Source: CAYRQF01 sp964615845
GTDB taxonomy: Bacteria; Patescibacteriota; Minisyncoccia; Phycocordibacterales; CSBR16-119
Length of the DNA stretch: 11,598 nt
Assembly (NCBI GenBank): GCA_964615845.1
Contig: CAZTRC010000017.1
Span: 1 to 11,598, forward strand
Direction of reading: 5' to 3'
A model generated the notes under the pieces. It was not told where the DNA came from, searched no databases, and worked only from the letters and a program-made list of their open reading frames with translations. The position numbers were made by a program, and so were the translations under genes. This document shows positions 1 through 7,119 of the stretch, piece by piece (position 1 is the stretch's first letter; each line of letters opens with the position of its first letter).

Positions 1-225
1 AATGTTTTTAAACATGTTATGAGCCCGTATGTCTTGGAGAATCAGCGTTTAAATGGGAAAATTAAGGTTGTAGCTTACGATCACGAAGGCAATACACGCG
101 AAGCAGAAGTTACGCTGCCAGGCAAGATTTGCTTTGGTTATAGCTGTTTTGGTTTTGCTCATGCGCTTATTGTCATAGGTCTCATTGTGGCGTTTTTCAT
201 CTTATGGCGAAAGCACAAAAAATAA
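1..225 (+). CDS. C-terminal end of a membrane-anchored surface protein (5' end outside window)
   Basis: The reading frame is open to the left edge and ends with TAA at 223-225, so only the last 74 residues are visible and the ATG at 19 is probably internal. The visible part has a beta-rich stretch containing AYDHEGNTREAEV, like the last strands of an Ig-like or bacterial adhesion-type domain. A two-cysteine segment follows, then one hydrophobic helix (about ALIVIGLIVAFFILW) and a basic end RKHKK. This is the arrangement of a protein anchored by a C-terminal transmembrane helix with its bulk outside the cell. The next gene starts inside its last codons (22-nt overlap) and shares the same AYD-x-x-GN-x-x-E-A signature and anchor layout, so the two may be tandem paralogs and are probably translated together. 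Function cannot be assigned from this fragment. Confidence 0.75.
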   Translation, partial: NVFKHVMSPYVLENQRLNGKIKVVAYDHEGNTREAEVTLPGKICFGYSCFGFAHALIVIGLIVAFFILWRKHKK

Positions 226-1754
226 TTAAAATCTTTTCTCTAAGTTTCATGCTCGCCATATTTTTGGCAGCCAATTCTGCTTTGGCGGCAACGCTTGCTG
301 TTTCTCCGGCGAGTGGCTCGTACGAGAGCGGCCAGACTTTTTCGGTGTCGGTCAATGTGGCAAGCTCTGATCAATCGATGAACGCCGCTTCGGCGACAGT
401 CACATTTCCGACCGACAAACTCCAGGTTGTTTCGGTTTCGAAAGCAAATTCGATCATCGATTTCTGGGCCGTCGAGCCGACATTCTCGAATACTGCCGGT
501 ACGGTCAAATTTGAGGGCGTAGTCTTGCCGCCTGGATACATTGGCGGAAATGGCAAACTGGTCACGATTACATTCAAAGGTAAATCCGTTGGTGTAGCCG
601 GTCTCGCTATCAGCGCCTCATCGATTCTCGCCAATGACGGCGTCGGCACACCGATTTCAAAAGGCACAACTGGAGCGACGTTTAACATTACTCCCGTCAA
701 AGCACCGACTCCAGAGACTATAGACCTTGAAGAAGAAGTGCCTGTAGAAGAGGCCGTGCCTGAACCGCTTGCTTGCGAGCCTGATTCTCTCATTTACTCC
801 ACGACGCATCCAGGGCAAGTCTGGCGCAAGGAAAACACGGCGGTCTTCTCTTGGGATGCAGACGCGAATGTTGTCGCGAGTCGCATCGCCTTTGATCGGA
901 GTTCCGATACCGAGCCAGACGTGGTCTCAAAACCGGCAATCGTCGAGAAGAAATATGAAAACCTGAACGACGGCACATGGTATTTCCACTTGAGTCTCCA
1001 GGATAATGTGGGCTGGAGCGATACCGAACATTTCAAAGTGAAAATTGATGCCACGGCACCTGTAATCGAACTCAAGGAAGTCGCGCGCGCAGATCTCACG
1101 AATCCGAAAATTATTCTCGATCTCGATATCACCGACAAGATTTCGTGTGTTCGCGATTTCACAATTAATATTGACGGACAAAAAGTTGATTTCAATAAAC
1201 TTCCTGACGGCAATCTCGAACTTGAGACTATCGAACCAGGCGAGCATGAACTCTCTGTCATCGCTTACGATCGCGCAGGGAATCAAAACGAAGCCTTCAT
1301 CGATGTAGTTGTAACGGCTCTCGAAGCTCCTCGCGTGACCGAATACCAAGCCGAAGTTCGAAATGCCGGCGATCTCATCGTCAAAGGCGAGACGCTCCAG
1401 AACGCGAATCTGACGGCCAAGATTACGTCGAAGAATAACAGCTTCCTGTCGCGAGAAGATTTCCAGTCAGGCTCCGGCAAGTGGACCTGGACGCCGGGAA
1501 CAAAACTTCGAAGTGGTAATTATTTCATCTCGTTCAAGGTCAGTGATGCTCGAGGCGCCTCTTCTAACTGGAGCGAGCCGATAGCGGTTCGCGTCGGCGG
1601 AGGAATGCATATCGACATCGCGGGGCTCATCAATAAAATTCCGCCTGAAGTGGCGATGATCGGACTTGTGGTTGTGGGAATATTCTTGATCGTAATTTTA
1701 ACCCGAGCTCTGACCATCAGGAGACTCCGTAGGGAGCACGAAGATTGGGAATAA
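204..1754 (+). CDS. Exported cohesin-domain protein with Ig-like domains and C-terminal membrane anchor
   Basis: 516 residues. Residues 1-28 form a signal peptide (basic start, hydrophobic core, ALA before the predicted cut at 28/29). Residues about 30-163 resemble the cohesin/type-III dockerin-partner fold: 'LAVSPASGSYESGQTFSVSV', then FPTDKLQVVSV, and GNGKLVTITFKG near the end. A Pro/Glu-rich linker (about 164-190) leads to three beta domains: about 195-285 (contains YENLNDGTWYFHLSLQD), about 286-370 (AYDRAGNQNEA) and about 375-465 (ends SNWSEPI). Residues 483-503 are a transmembrane helix with a basic cytoplasmic end. It is probably a cell-surface binding or adhesion protein. No dockerin-like repeat is visible in the window, so a cellulosome role is not implied. 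The start at 204 overlaps the previous gene; an ATG at 249 would shorten the signal peptide to MLAIFLAANSALA, also workable. No Shine-Dalgarno site precedes either start, which fits translational coupling. The domain class is fairly sure, the ligand unknown. Confidence 0.85.
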   Translation: MAKAQKIIKIFSLSFMLAIFLAANSALAATLAVSPASGSYESGQTFSVSVNVASSDQSMNAASATVTFPTDKLQVVSVSKANSIIDFWAVEPTFSNTAGTVKFEGVVLPPGYIGGNGKLVTITFKGKSVGVAGLAISASSILANDGVGTPISKGTTGATFNITPVKAPTPETIDLEEEVPVEEAVPEPLACEPDSLIYSTTHPGQVWRKENTAVFSWDADANVVASRIAFDRSSDTEPDVVSKPAIVEKKYENLNDGTWYFHLSLQDNVGWSDTEHFKVKIDATAPVIELKEVARADLTNPKIILDLDITDKISCVRDFTINIDGQKVDFNKLPDGNLELETIEPGEHELSVIAYDRAGNQNEAFIDVVVTALEAPRVTEYQAEVRNAGDLIVKGETLQNANLTAKITSKNNSFLSREDFQSGSGKWTWTPGTKLRSGNYFISFKVSDARGASSNWSEPIAVRVGGGMHIDIAGLINKIPPEVAMIGLVVVGIFLIVILTRALTIRRLRREHEDWE

Positions 1755-1845
1755 GAAACGCTCCGCAAATTATAGATGGTTTTGTTTAGCTTAGAGAGGA
1801 TAAAATTCCCAAAAACCCTTTAAAATTGGGCTATAATGGGACCTC

Positions 1846-4029
1846 TTACTTTTTCTTTTCTTCGAGTTTATGAGGATTATGGTTTGGGCAAGATTTGTTT
1901 GAGCAACGTTCCGGTATGGTTTTTGTGCCTTCCATCATGAGCTTGCTGCACATCGGGCAAATTGCGCCAGTTGGTTTCGCCTTGATTGCATTCTTACATG
2001 TTGGGTAGTTTGAACAGCTGAAGAATATTCCAAATCGGCCACGGCGTTCTACCATTTCGCCGTCCGAGCAATCGGTACATTTCACGCCCGTCTTTTTCTT
2101 TGCCGCTTCTTCTTCGGATTCTTTGATGAATTTACATTTCGGGTATCTGGAGCAGGAGATAAATAGTCCGAAACGTCCTTCGCGCTGGACTAATTTTCCT
2201 TCATGCTTGTCTCCACACTTCGGACACATCTCGCCGATTTCTTTTGGTGGCTCTAATTCCTTGCCTTCGGCATTTCGGGCGCCGACACAGTCAGGGAAAG
2301 TAGCGCAACTCATAAATTTGCCGTTCTTCGAGAGTTTGAAGACCATCGCCTTACCGCAGACTGGGCAAGGGAACTCAGCTGGCGCATCGCCGATGTTCGT
2401 GAGCTTCTCGATCTTGTCTTTTGATTTTAATTCTTTGGTAAAAGGTCCGTAGAAATCTGACAACGTCTTTTTATACGTATGCTCTCCAGTCGCGATTAGG
2501 TCGAGTTTGCCTTCCATTTCGGCGGTGAAGGAATCTGAAATATATTCGCCGAAATTATTTTCAATAAATGTCGAAACGACGTCGCCGGTATCTGTCGGGA
2601 AAAGCGTCCGGCCTTGTTTCGTCACATAACCGCGCTCTTCGATTGTCCTGATAATGGACGCGTATGTCGAAGGCCTACCAATATCGCGCTTCTCGAGCTC
2701 CTTGATGAGTCCAGCTTCGGTATAGCGAGATGGCGGTTCGGTTTGTTTTTCTTCGGAGTTTGCTTTTAGGAGATCTAGCTTGTCACCTTCACTGAGCTTC
2801 GGCACTTCGGTATCTTCACCTCTGGCGCGAGTATCCACTGCGAGCCAGCCAGGGAAGAGGACGCGCGAACCGTTAATAGAAAAATTCGGAATCTCTCCTT
2901 TGTCGGTGTTGGCAGAAATTTTCGTCTTCAAAACTTTGGCCGGAACCATTTGCGAAGAAATAGCACGCTCCCAGATAAGGCGGTAGAGTTTCTGTTCGTC
3001 GTCAGTTCCCGCGATATTTTTTTCGAGTGGGTGAGTCGGGCGGATAGCTTCGTGAGCTTCTTGGGCGTTCTTGGATTTTTTGGCATAAACGTTCGCTTGC
3101 GCGTATTCTTTGCCAAGATTTTTTTCTACCCACTTTAGCATTTCGGCTTGCGCACCTTTGGACAGGTTTTGGCTATCGGTTCGCATATAGGTGATGAAGC
3201 CTTTTTCGTAGAGCTTCTGAGCGACACCCATGGTGCGCGATGGCGCGAAGCCAAGACGCGTTGATGCGACTTGTTGCATCGTCGAAGTCGTAAACGGCGG
3301 CCTGGCTTGGCGAGCTTGTTCGGACTCTTTGACCGAAACAACCGACCAAGATTCTTTTTCGGCGACTTTCAGGATATTTTCAGCCTCGGCCTTGTCCCAG
3401 ATTTCTTTGTCGCAGGTAAAGAGCATCTCGTCAGAACCCTTTTTGAGTAAAGCGCTCAATATATAGAACGTTTCGGGATTGAAGGCCCGGATTTCACGCT
3501 CGCGCTCCATAATGATACGCAGGGCCGGGGACTGAACGCGTCCAGCCGAAAGGCCGTAACGAACTTTTTTCCAAATGAGACCGGAGAGATCGTAGCCGAA
3601 AAGCCGGTCTAGCACGCGACGCGCTTCCTGGGCCTGGACGAGATCGTTGTCGATTTCTCGTGGATGCTTGATTGCTTCTTCGATCGCTTCTTTGGTAATT
3701 TCGTTAAAAACAATTCGCTTCGGCTTCTTGAGTCCGAGAGCCTCGGAAAGGTGCCAAGCTATAGCCTCACCTTCGCGGTCGAGGTCGGTCGCGAGAACGA
3801 CCTCTGAAGCTTTCTTGCTCGCCGCGGTGAGTTCGGCTACCACCTTCTTTTTCATTGGAGAAATTTCGTAATGGGGAATGAAACCGCCCTCGATATCGAT
3901 GGCATTCTTCTGGGATTTTGGAAGGTCACGAATGTGGCCCACCGAAGCCATCACTTTGTAAACGCCCCCCAAATATTTTTCAATAGTCTTGGCTTTGGCG
4001 GGGGATTCGACAATAAGAAGTTTGGTCAT
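1846..4029 (-). CDS. topA: DNA topoisomerase I (type IA)
   Basis: 727 residues; relaxes negative supercoils by single-strand cleavage and strand passage. The N-terminal Toprim domain shows LLIVESPAKAKTIEKYLGG with Glu8, and the acidic triad D82-x-D84-x-E86 in TDLDREGEA. SAGRVQSPAL (161-170) and EAHEAIRPTHP (324-334) are typical of the type IA core. The catalytic tyrosine is Y281 in FITYMRTDSQNLS, and RPSTYASII (452-460) is also conserved. The C-terminus carries four tetracysteine zinc ribbons: C555/C558/C575/C581, C602/C605/C626/C632, C651/C654/C672/C678 and C691/C694/C709/C714, then a lysine-rich end. It lies 47 nt downstream of dprA on the same strand, a common bacterial order, so co-transcription is likely. 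No Shine-Dalgarno site precedes the ATG. A weak -10-like TATTAG lies 8 nt before it, so a separate promoter is possible. Identification is very secure. Confidence 0.98.
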   Translation of the reverse strand: MTKLLIVESPAKAKTIEKYLGGVYKVMASVGHIRDLPKSQKNAIDIEGGFIPHYEISPMKKKVVAELTAASKKASEVVLATDLDREGEAIAWHLSEALGLKKPKRIVFNEITKEAIEEAIKHPREIDNDLVQAQEARRVLDRLFGYDLSGLIWKKVRYGLSAGRVQSPALRIIMEREREIRAFNPETFYILSALLKKGSDEMLFTCDKEIWDKAEAENILKVAEKESWSVVSVKESEQARQARPPFTTSTMQQVASTRLGFAPSRTMGVAQKLYEKGFITYMRTDSQNLSKGAQAEMLKWVEKNLGKEYAQANVYAKKSKNAQEAHEAIRPTHPLEKNIAGTDDEQKLYRLIWERAISSQMVPAKVLKTKISANTDKGEIPNFSINGSRVLFPGWLAVDTRARGEDTEVPKLSEGDKLDLLKANSEEKQTEPPSRYTEAGLIKELEKRDIGRPSTYASIIRTIEERGYVTKQGRTLFPTDTGDVVSTFIENNFGEYISDSFTAEMEGKLDLIATGEHTYKKTLSDFYGPFTKELKSKDKIEKLTNIGDAPAEFPCPVCGKAMVFKLSKNGKFMSCATFPDCVGARNAEGKELEPPKEIGEMCPKCGDKHEGKLVQREGRFGLFISCSRYPKCKFIKESEEEAAKKKTGVKCTDCSDGEMVERRGRFGIFFSCSNYPTCKNAIKAKPTGAICPMCSKLMMEGTKTIPERCSNKSCPNHNPHKLEEKKK

Positions 4030-4076
4030 GACTATAACTAATACTATGGATTATGATATTTTGCAAATTTTATATT

Positions 4077-4931
4077 TTAAATCTTCCGGATTTCACCCAT
4101 CGTTTCTTTGATGTGGCCTTTGAGTTCGAGAAGTGTCAGGAACATATTGAGATCGGTGACGGAGCCCGGATATTTCTGTAGGAGTTCTTCTTTTGGCATC
4201 GGCTCATAGAGCATCTCTAAAATTTCCTTTTCTTTATCAGTACAATTCTCATAAGTCTTTGCGAGCGTCTCTTGTGCCTTGAAGCCTAGCATTTCCAAAA
4301 CTTCTTTGGCGGAAAGGCACGGATGCGCACCGTCCTTCAAGAGTTTATTGGTGCCGATCGAAGTCTCCGAAAATATCGATCCGGGAATCACTAACACGTC
4401 GCGATTGTATTCCATAGCAAGTCTCGCGGTAATCAAGGTTCCGGATTTTTCTTTGGCTTCGATGAGGAGCACAGCATCGGCAAGTCCGGCCATGATCCTG
4501 TTTCTGCGCGGAAAGGTCCAAACCGCTGCAGGCATTTCCGGTTCTAACTCGGATAAAACACAGCCACCTCTCTTTAGAATTTCTCTGGAGAGCAAGAAAT
4601 TTGTTTTCGGGGCGATGACCTTTTCGGAAATCCCGGAGCCGGGCAGGGCCATGGTGAGGAGTCCATTTTTGAGAGCCGCTTCGTGGGCGATGGCATCAAT
4701 ACCGAGGGCGAGACCTGAAATGATGACTATAGGGTATCCAGCGAGCCCCGAAATTATCTGTTGGCAAGCCATTTTTCCGTATGTAGTGAAATTTCGGGAG
4801 CCGACTACGGCCAGATATTTGAGGTCGGGACTCTTAGGAAGCTCGCCTTCGATATAAAGCTTCTTCGGAGGGTCGGTTATTTCTTTTAGCCGCTCTGGGA
4901 TATTTGATAGGACTCTAATTTTTTGAACCAT
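4077..4931 (-). CDS. dprA: DNA-processing protein DprA/Smf
   Basis: 284 residues. DprA binds incoming single-stranded DNA during natural transformation, protects it and loads RecA; family members are also found in species not known to be transformable. The Rossmann-like core is clear: AVVGSRNFTTYG (41-52), ISGLALGIDAIAHEAAL (71-87), FPRRNRIMAGLADAVLLIEA (140-159), SGTLITA (163-169), PGS at 183-185 and GTNKLLKDGAHP (193-204). Residues about 229-284 look like the C-terminal winged-helix domain. The N-terminal segment before the core is only about 35 residues, so the SAM-like domain of longer homologs seems absent. It leads the dprA-topA pair and is divergent from serS, with only 35 nt between the two start codons. 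A TGC-TATAAT extended -10 ends 7 nt before the ATG, implying a leaderless message; no Shine-Dalgarno site is present. Confidence 0.96.
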   Translation of the reverse strand: MVQKIRVLSNIPERLKEITDPPKKLYIEGELPKSPDLKYLAVVGSRNFTTYGKMACQQIISGLAGYPIVIISGLALGIDAIAHEAALKNGLLTMALPGSGISEKVIAPKTNFLLSREILKRGGCVLSELEPEMPAAVWTFPRRNRIMAGLADAVLLIEAKEKSGTLITARLAMEYNRDVLVIPGSIFSETSIGTNKLLKDGAHPCLSAKEVLEMLGFKAQETLAKTYENCTDKEKEILEMLYEPMPKEELLQKYPGSVTDLNMFLTLLELKGHIKETMGEIRKI

Positions 4932-4966
4932 AGCCTAAATTATAGCAATTTTGTATAATACTTTTC
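4932..4966. promoter_or_regulatory. Compact divergent promoter region between dprA and serS
   Basis: The 35 nt between the two start codons hold both -10 elements. Plus strand: TATAAT at 4954-4959, then 7 nt, then the serS ATG at 4967. Minus strand: TATAAT at 4944-4939, preceded by TGC (extended -10), then 7 nt, then the dprA ATG at 4931. No good -35 is visible for either: the serS position overlaps the start of dprA and the dprA position falls at the start of serS. With the usual 6-7 nt from -10 to the first transcribed base, both messages would begin at or next to the A of the ATG. Polymerases starting on the two strands would occupy overlapping DNA, so the genes may compete. Confidence 0.7.
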
Positions 4967-6232
4967 ATGTTAGATATCAAATTCATTCGGGAAAACAAAG
5001 AGATTGTCGAGCTTGCCGCCAAGAAGAAAAATATCAAGATTGATATTGGTGAACTCTTGAAAACAGACGATGAGCGTTTGGTGCTTTTGACTGAGGTTGA
5101 AAATCTGCGCGCCGAGCAAAATGCCGTCTCCGACCGGATTGTCCAATTAAAAGACCCGGCCGAGAAAGCCGAACTCATTAAAAGCATGCAGCTTCACAAA
5201 GAAGATTTGAAAGTGAGAGAAGAGAAATTGAAAGCCGTGATGGAGTTGTGGCGAGACCTTATGCTTCGTGTTCCAAACATTCCTGATCCGACTTCGCCAG
5301 AAGGCGCGTCCGAAGAAGAAAACGTCGAGATTCGTGCCTGGGGCGAGAAGCCCGCATTCGATTTTGTGCCCAAAGGTCATGTAGACATCATGACAAATCT
5401 CGAAATGCTCGATATCGATCGCGGCACCAAGGTCCATGGTTTTCGCGGATACTTCTTGACTGGTGACGGTGTGCGTCTATGTTTTGCCATTTGGAACTAC
5501 GCACTCGACTTTTGGGGCGAGCGCGGTTTCAATCCGATTATGCCGCCAATCAACACTCGCCGTGAACCGCTCCTCGGCTGCGCGTTCATTCCGCAAGGCG
5601 AAGCTGATATATACAAAGCTCAGGACGATAGCTACTTTGTCGGGACTTCGGAAGTACCGCTCATGGGCATGTACATGAACGAGATTTTGGACGGCGCAAA
5701 GCTTCCAATCAAGATGCTCGGTTTTTCGCCATGTTTTCGTCTTGAAGCCGGAAGCCATGCCAAAGACATCAAGGGTCTTATCCGCGTTCACGAATTTTAC
5801 AAATTCGAACAAGTGGTCTTGTGCGCTGGGAGTCACTCCGAGTCTGTAAAGCACCACGAAGGCGTCCAGAAAAACATCGAAGAATTTATCCAGTCTCTCG
5901 GTATCCCATACCAAGTCGTAGATGCTTGCACTGGCGATATGGGTTTTGCCAAAGTACGGATGTACGATACCAATCTCTGGGTGCCGCAAGAAGAAAAATA
6001 TCGCGAGATTTCTTCGGCGTCGTATTTCCATGATTTCCAGACTCGCCGGCTCGGTATCCGTTATCGAGATACAGAAGGGAAGACAAATTTCGCTCACTCG
6101 TTGAACTGCACAGCCATCCCTACGCCGCGCATTTTGGTATCGCTTGTTGAAAATTTCCAGCAAGCCGATGGTTCGATCAAGATTCCACCCGTCCTCCAAA
6201 AATATTTTCGAAAAGATGTAATCTCAAAATAA
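4967..6232 (+). CDS. serS: Seryl-tRNA synthetase
   Basis: 421 residues, the usual length; charges tRNA-Ser (and tRNA-Sec where present) with serine. The N-terminus (MLDIKFIRENKEIV, then a charged heptad-rich stretch to about residue 100) is the long antiparallel coiled coil that contacts the tRNA long arm. The class II core follows: GTSEVPLMGMY (226-236), motif 2 in FSPCFRLEAGSHAKDIKG (253-270) with Arg258, VHEFYKFEQV (274-283), and motif 3 around HSLNCTAIPTPRI (377-389) with Arg388. The protein ends with the normal DGSIKIPPVLQKYF. Motif 3 reads NCTAIPTPR where the E. coli enzyme has NGSGLAVGR; the arginine is kept but the glycines are not, and the variant is closer in style to eukaryotic enzymes (NATMCATTR). 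First gene of the serS-ftsQ-dus run, with a TATAAT 7 nt before the ATG and no Shine-Dalgarno site. Confidence 0.97.
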   Translation: MLDIKFIRENKEIVELAAKKKNIKIDIGELLKTDDERLVLLTEVENLRAEQNAVSDRIVQLKDPAEKAELIKSMQLHKEDLKVREEKLKAVMELWRDLMLRVPNIPDPTSPEGASEEENVEIRAWGEKPAFDFVPKGHVDIMTNLEMLDIDRGTKVHGFRGYFLTGDGVRLCFAIWNYALDFWGERGFNPIMPPINTRREPLLGCAFIPQGEADIYKAQDDSYFVGTSEVPLMGMYMNEILDGAKLPIKMLGFSPCFRLEAGSHAKDIKGLIRVHEFYKFEQVVLCAGSHSESVKHHEGVQKNIEEFIQSLGIPYQVVDACTGDMGFAKVRMYDTNLWVPQEEKYREISSASYFHDFQTRRLGIRYRDTEGKTNFAHSLNCTAIPTPRILVSLVENFQQADGSIKIPPVLQKYFRKDVISK

Positions 6233-6233
6233 G

Positions 6234-7106
6234 ATGAGGCAGATTTTGGCGCGGCCTTCACCGCTGAAAATCAAGCAGAACAAGAAAACCCTTGGCCGTT
6301 TTTTGTGGCTTATCGTATTGTTAGCTATTCTTTTTGTTGGACTAGGACTTTTGTCGCATTTACCAAAACTTGTAATCGATAATGTCTCAGTCGAAGGAGA
6401 AGGGTTAGTTGATTTTGTCGCCATCAAGCAAAAAACACTCGAATATCTTTCTGGTAATCAGGCTCTTCTTTACGCGCGCGGAAATATTTTTTTGTATTCC
6501 AAGAGTGAGATTACCGATTTCGTCCAAAGAGAATTTCCGCGAGTGTCTGCCATCACCGAGATCAAAAGGGATGGTCGGAAATTATCCCTCTGGGTTGAAG
6601 AAAGACAATCGGCCTATTTGTGGTGTGGTTATGAACGTCCAATTTACGAAAACAGATTCAAAGACGCCGACTGCTTTTTTGTCGATGAAAGAGGTTTTAT
6701 TTTTGACAATGCACCATTTTTCACCAACGGGGTTTATATTACCTTCTACGGCGGTGTAACGAAAGACGCAGACCCTGTCGGGCAGACGCTACGGCTCCAA
6801 AACAGTATGAAAGATTTTGACGATTTGGTGGCAACCCTTGAAGATGGCGGCACCAAGATTCACTCTATCATTGTTAATGCAGATGGTCAGCATGAACTTC
6901 TACTCGATATTCATACGGCAACTGGCGACTTCGCTAAAATTATTTTCAATGAAGAAGAGAGCTTTGTAGTTTTGCGTGAGAAACTCCACACAGCTCTTAC
7001 CTCGCCGGAATTCTTGGATGAATTTGAATTGAAAAAAGATAGTCTCGAATACATTGACACTCGATTTAAAAATAGAGTATTCTACAAATTTCAAGATGGA
7101 AAATAA
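6234..7106 (+). CDS. ftsQ: FtsQ/DivIB-like cell-division protein (POTRA domain)
   Basis: 290 residues. FtsQ/DivIB is a bitopic membrane protein linking early and late divisome parts through FtsB/FtsL. A basic cytoplasmic start (MRQILARPSPLKIKQNKK) precedes one transmembrane helix at about 23-42. The POTRA domain follows at about 47-124: VIDNVSVEGEG, then REFPRVSAITEIKRDGRKLSLWVEER. The beta domain has the family signature CFFVDERGFIF (147-157) and ends with LEYIDTRFKNRVFYKF (271-286), matching the YIDLR-x-x-NRV-x-x-K pattern near the FtsQ C-terminus. The start is one base after the serS stop (TAA-G-ATG) without a Shine-Dalgarno site, suggesting translation by reinitiation after serS. It sits apart from any mur, ftsA or ftsZ genes, unlike the usual division cluster. 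Family assignment is good; identity as the only FtsQ of the cell is inferred. Confidence 0.86.
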   Translation: MRQILARPSPLKIKQNKKTLGRFLWLIVLLAILFVGLGLLSHLPKLVIDNVSVEGEGLVDFVAIKQKTLEYLSGNQALLYARGNIFLYSKSEITDFVQREFPRVSAITEIKRDGRKLSLWVEERQSAYLWCGYERPIYENRFKDADCFFVDERGFIFDNAPFFTNGVYITFYGGVTKDADPVGQTLRLQNSMKDFDDLVATLEDGGTKIHSIIVNADGQHELLLDIHTATGDFAKIIFNEEESFVVLREKLHTALTSPEFLDEFELKKDSLEYIDTRFKNRVFYKFQDGK

Positions 7107-7119
7107 GATGGAGATAAAA

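Noticed and set aside
371..793. 140-codon open frame on the minus strand
   Set aside because: Antisense to the cohesin-domain gene, with low-complexity Ser/Thr composition and no promoter or ribosome site; a shadow of the real frame.
1808..1830. CCCAA/TTGGG inverted repeat between the converging cohesin and topA genes, as a terminator
   Set aside because: Only five pairs around a 13-nt loop, with weak T-runs on either side; too weak to call.
1832..1837. Perfect TATAAT on the plus strand
   Set aside because: It points into the 3' end of topA with no plus-strand gene and no -35; probably chance in an A/T-rich gap.
4279..4857. 192-codon open frame on the plus strand opposite dprA
   Set aside because: The minus frame encodes clear DprA motifs throughout; the plus frame has no recognisable domain or start signal.
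5477..6199. 240-codon open frame on the minus strand opposite serS
   Set aside because: Lies entirely within serS, whose class II motifs occupy the same bases; composition is that of a shadow frame.
7054..7119. Upstream start of dus at 7054
   Set aside because: It would overlap ftsQ by 53 nt and add a low-similarity N-terminus; 7120 has GGAG at good spacing.
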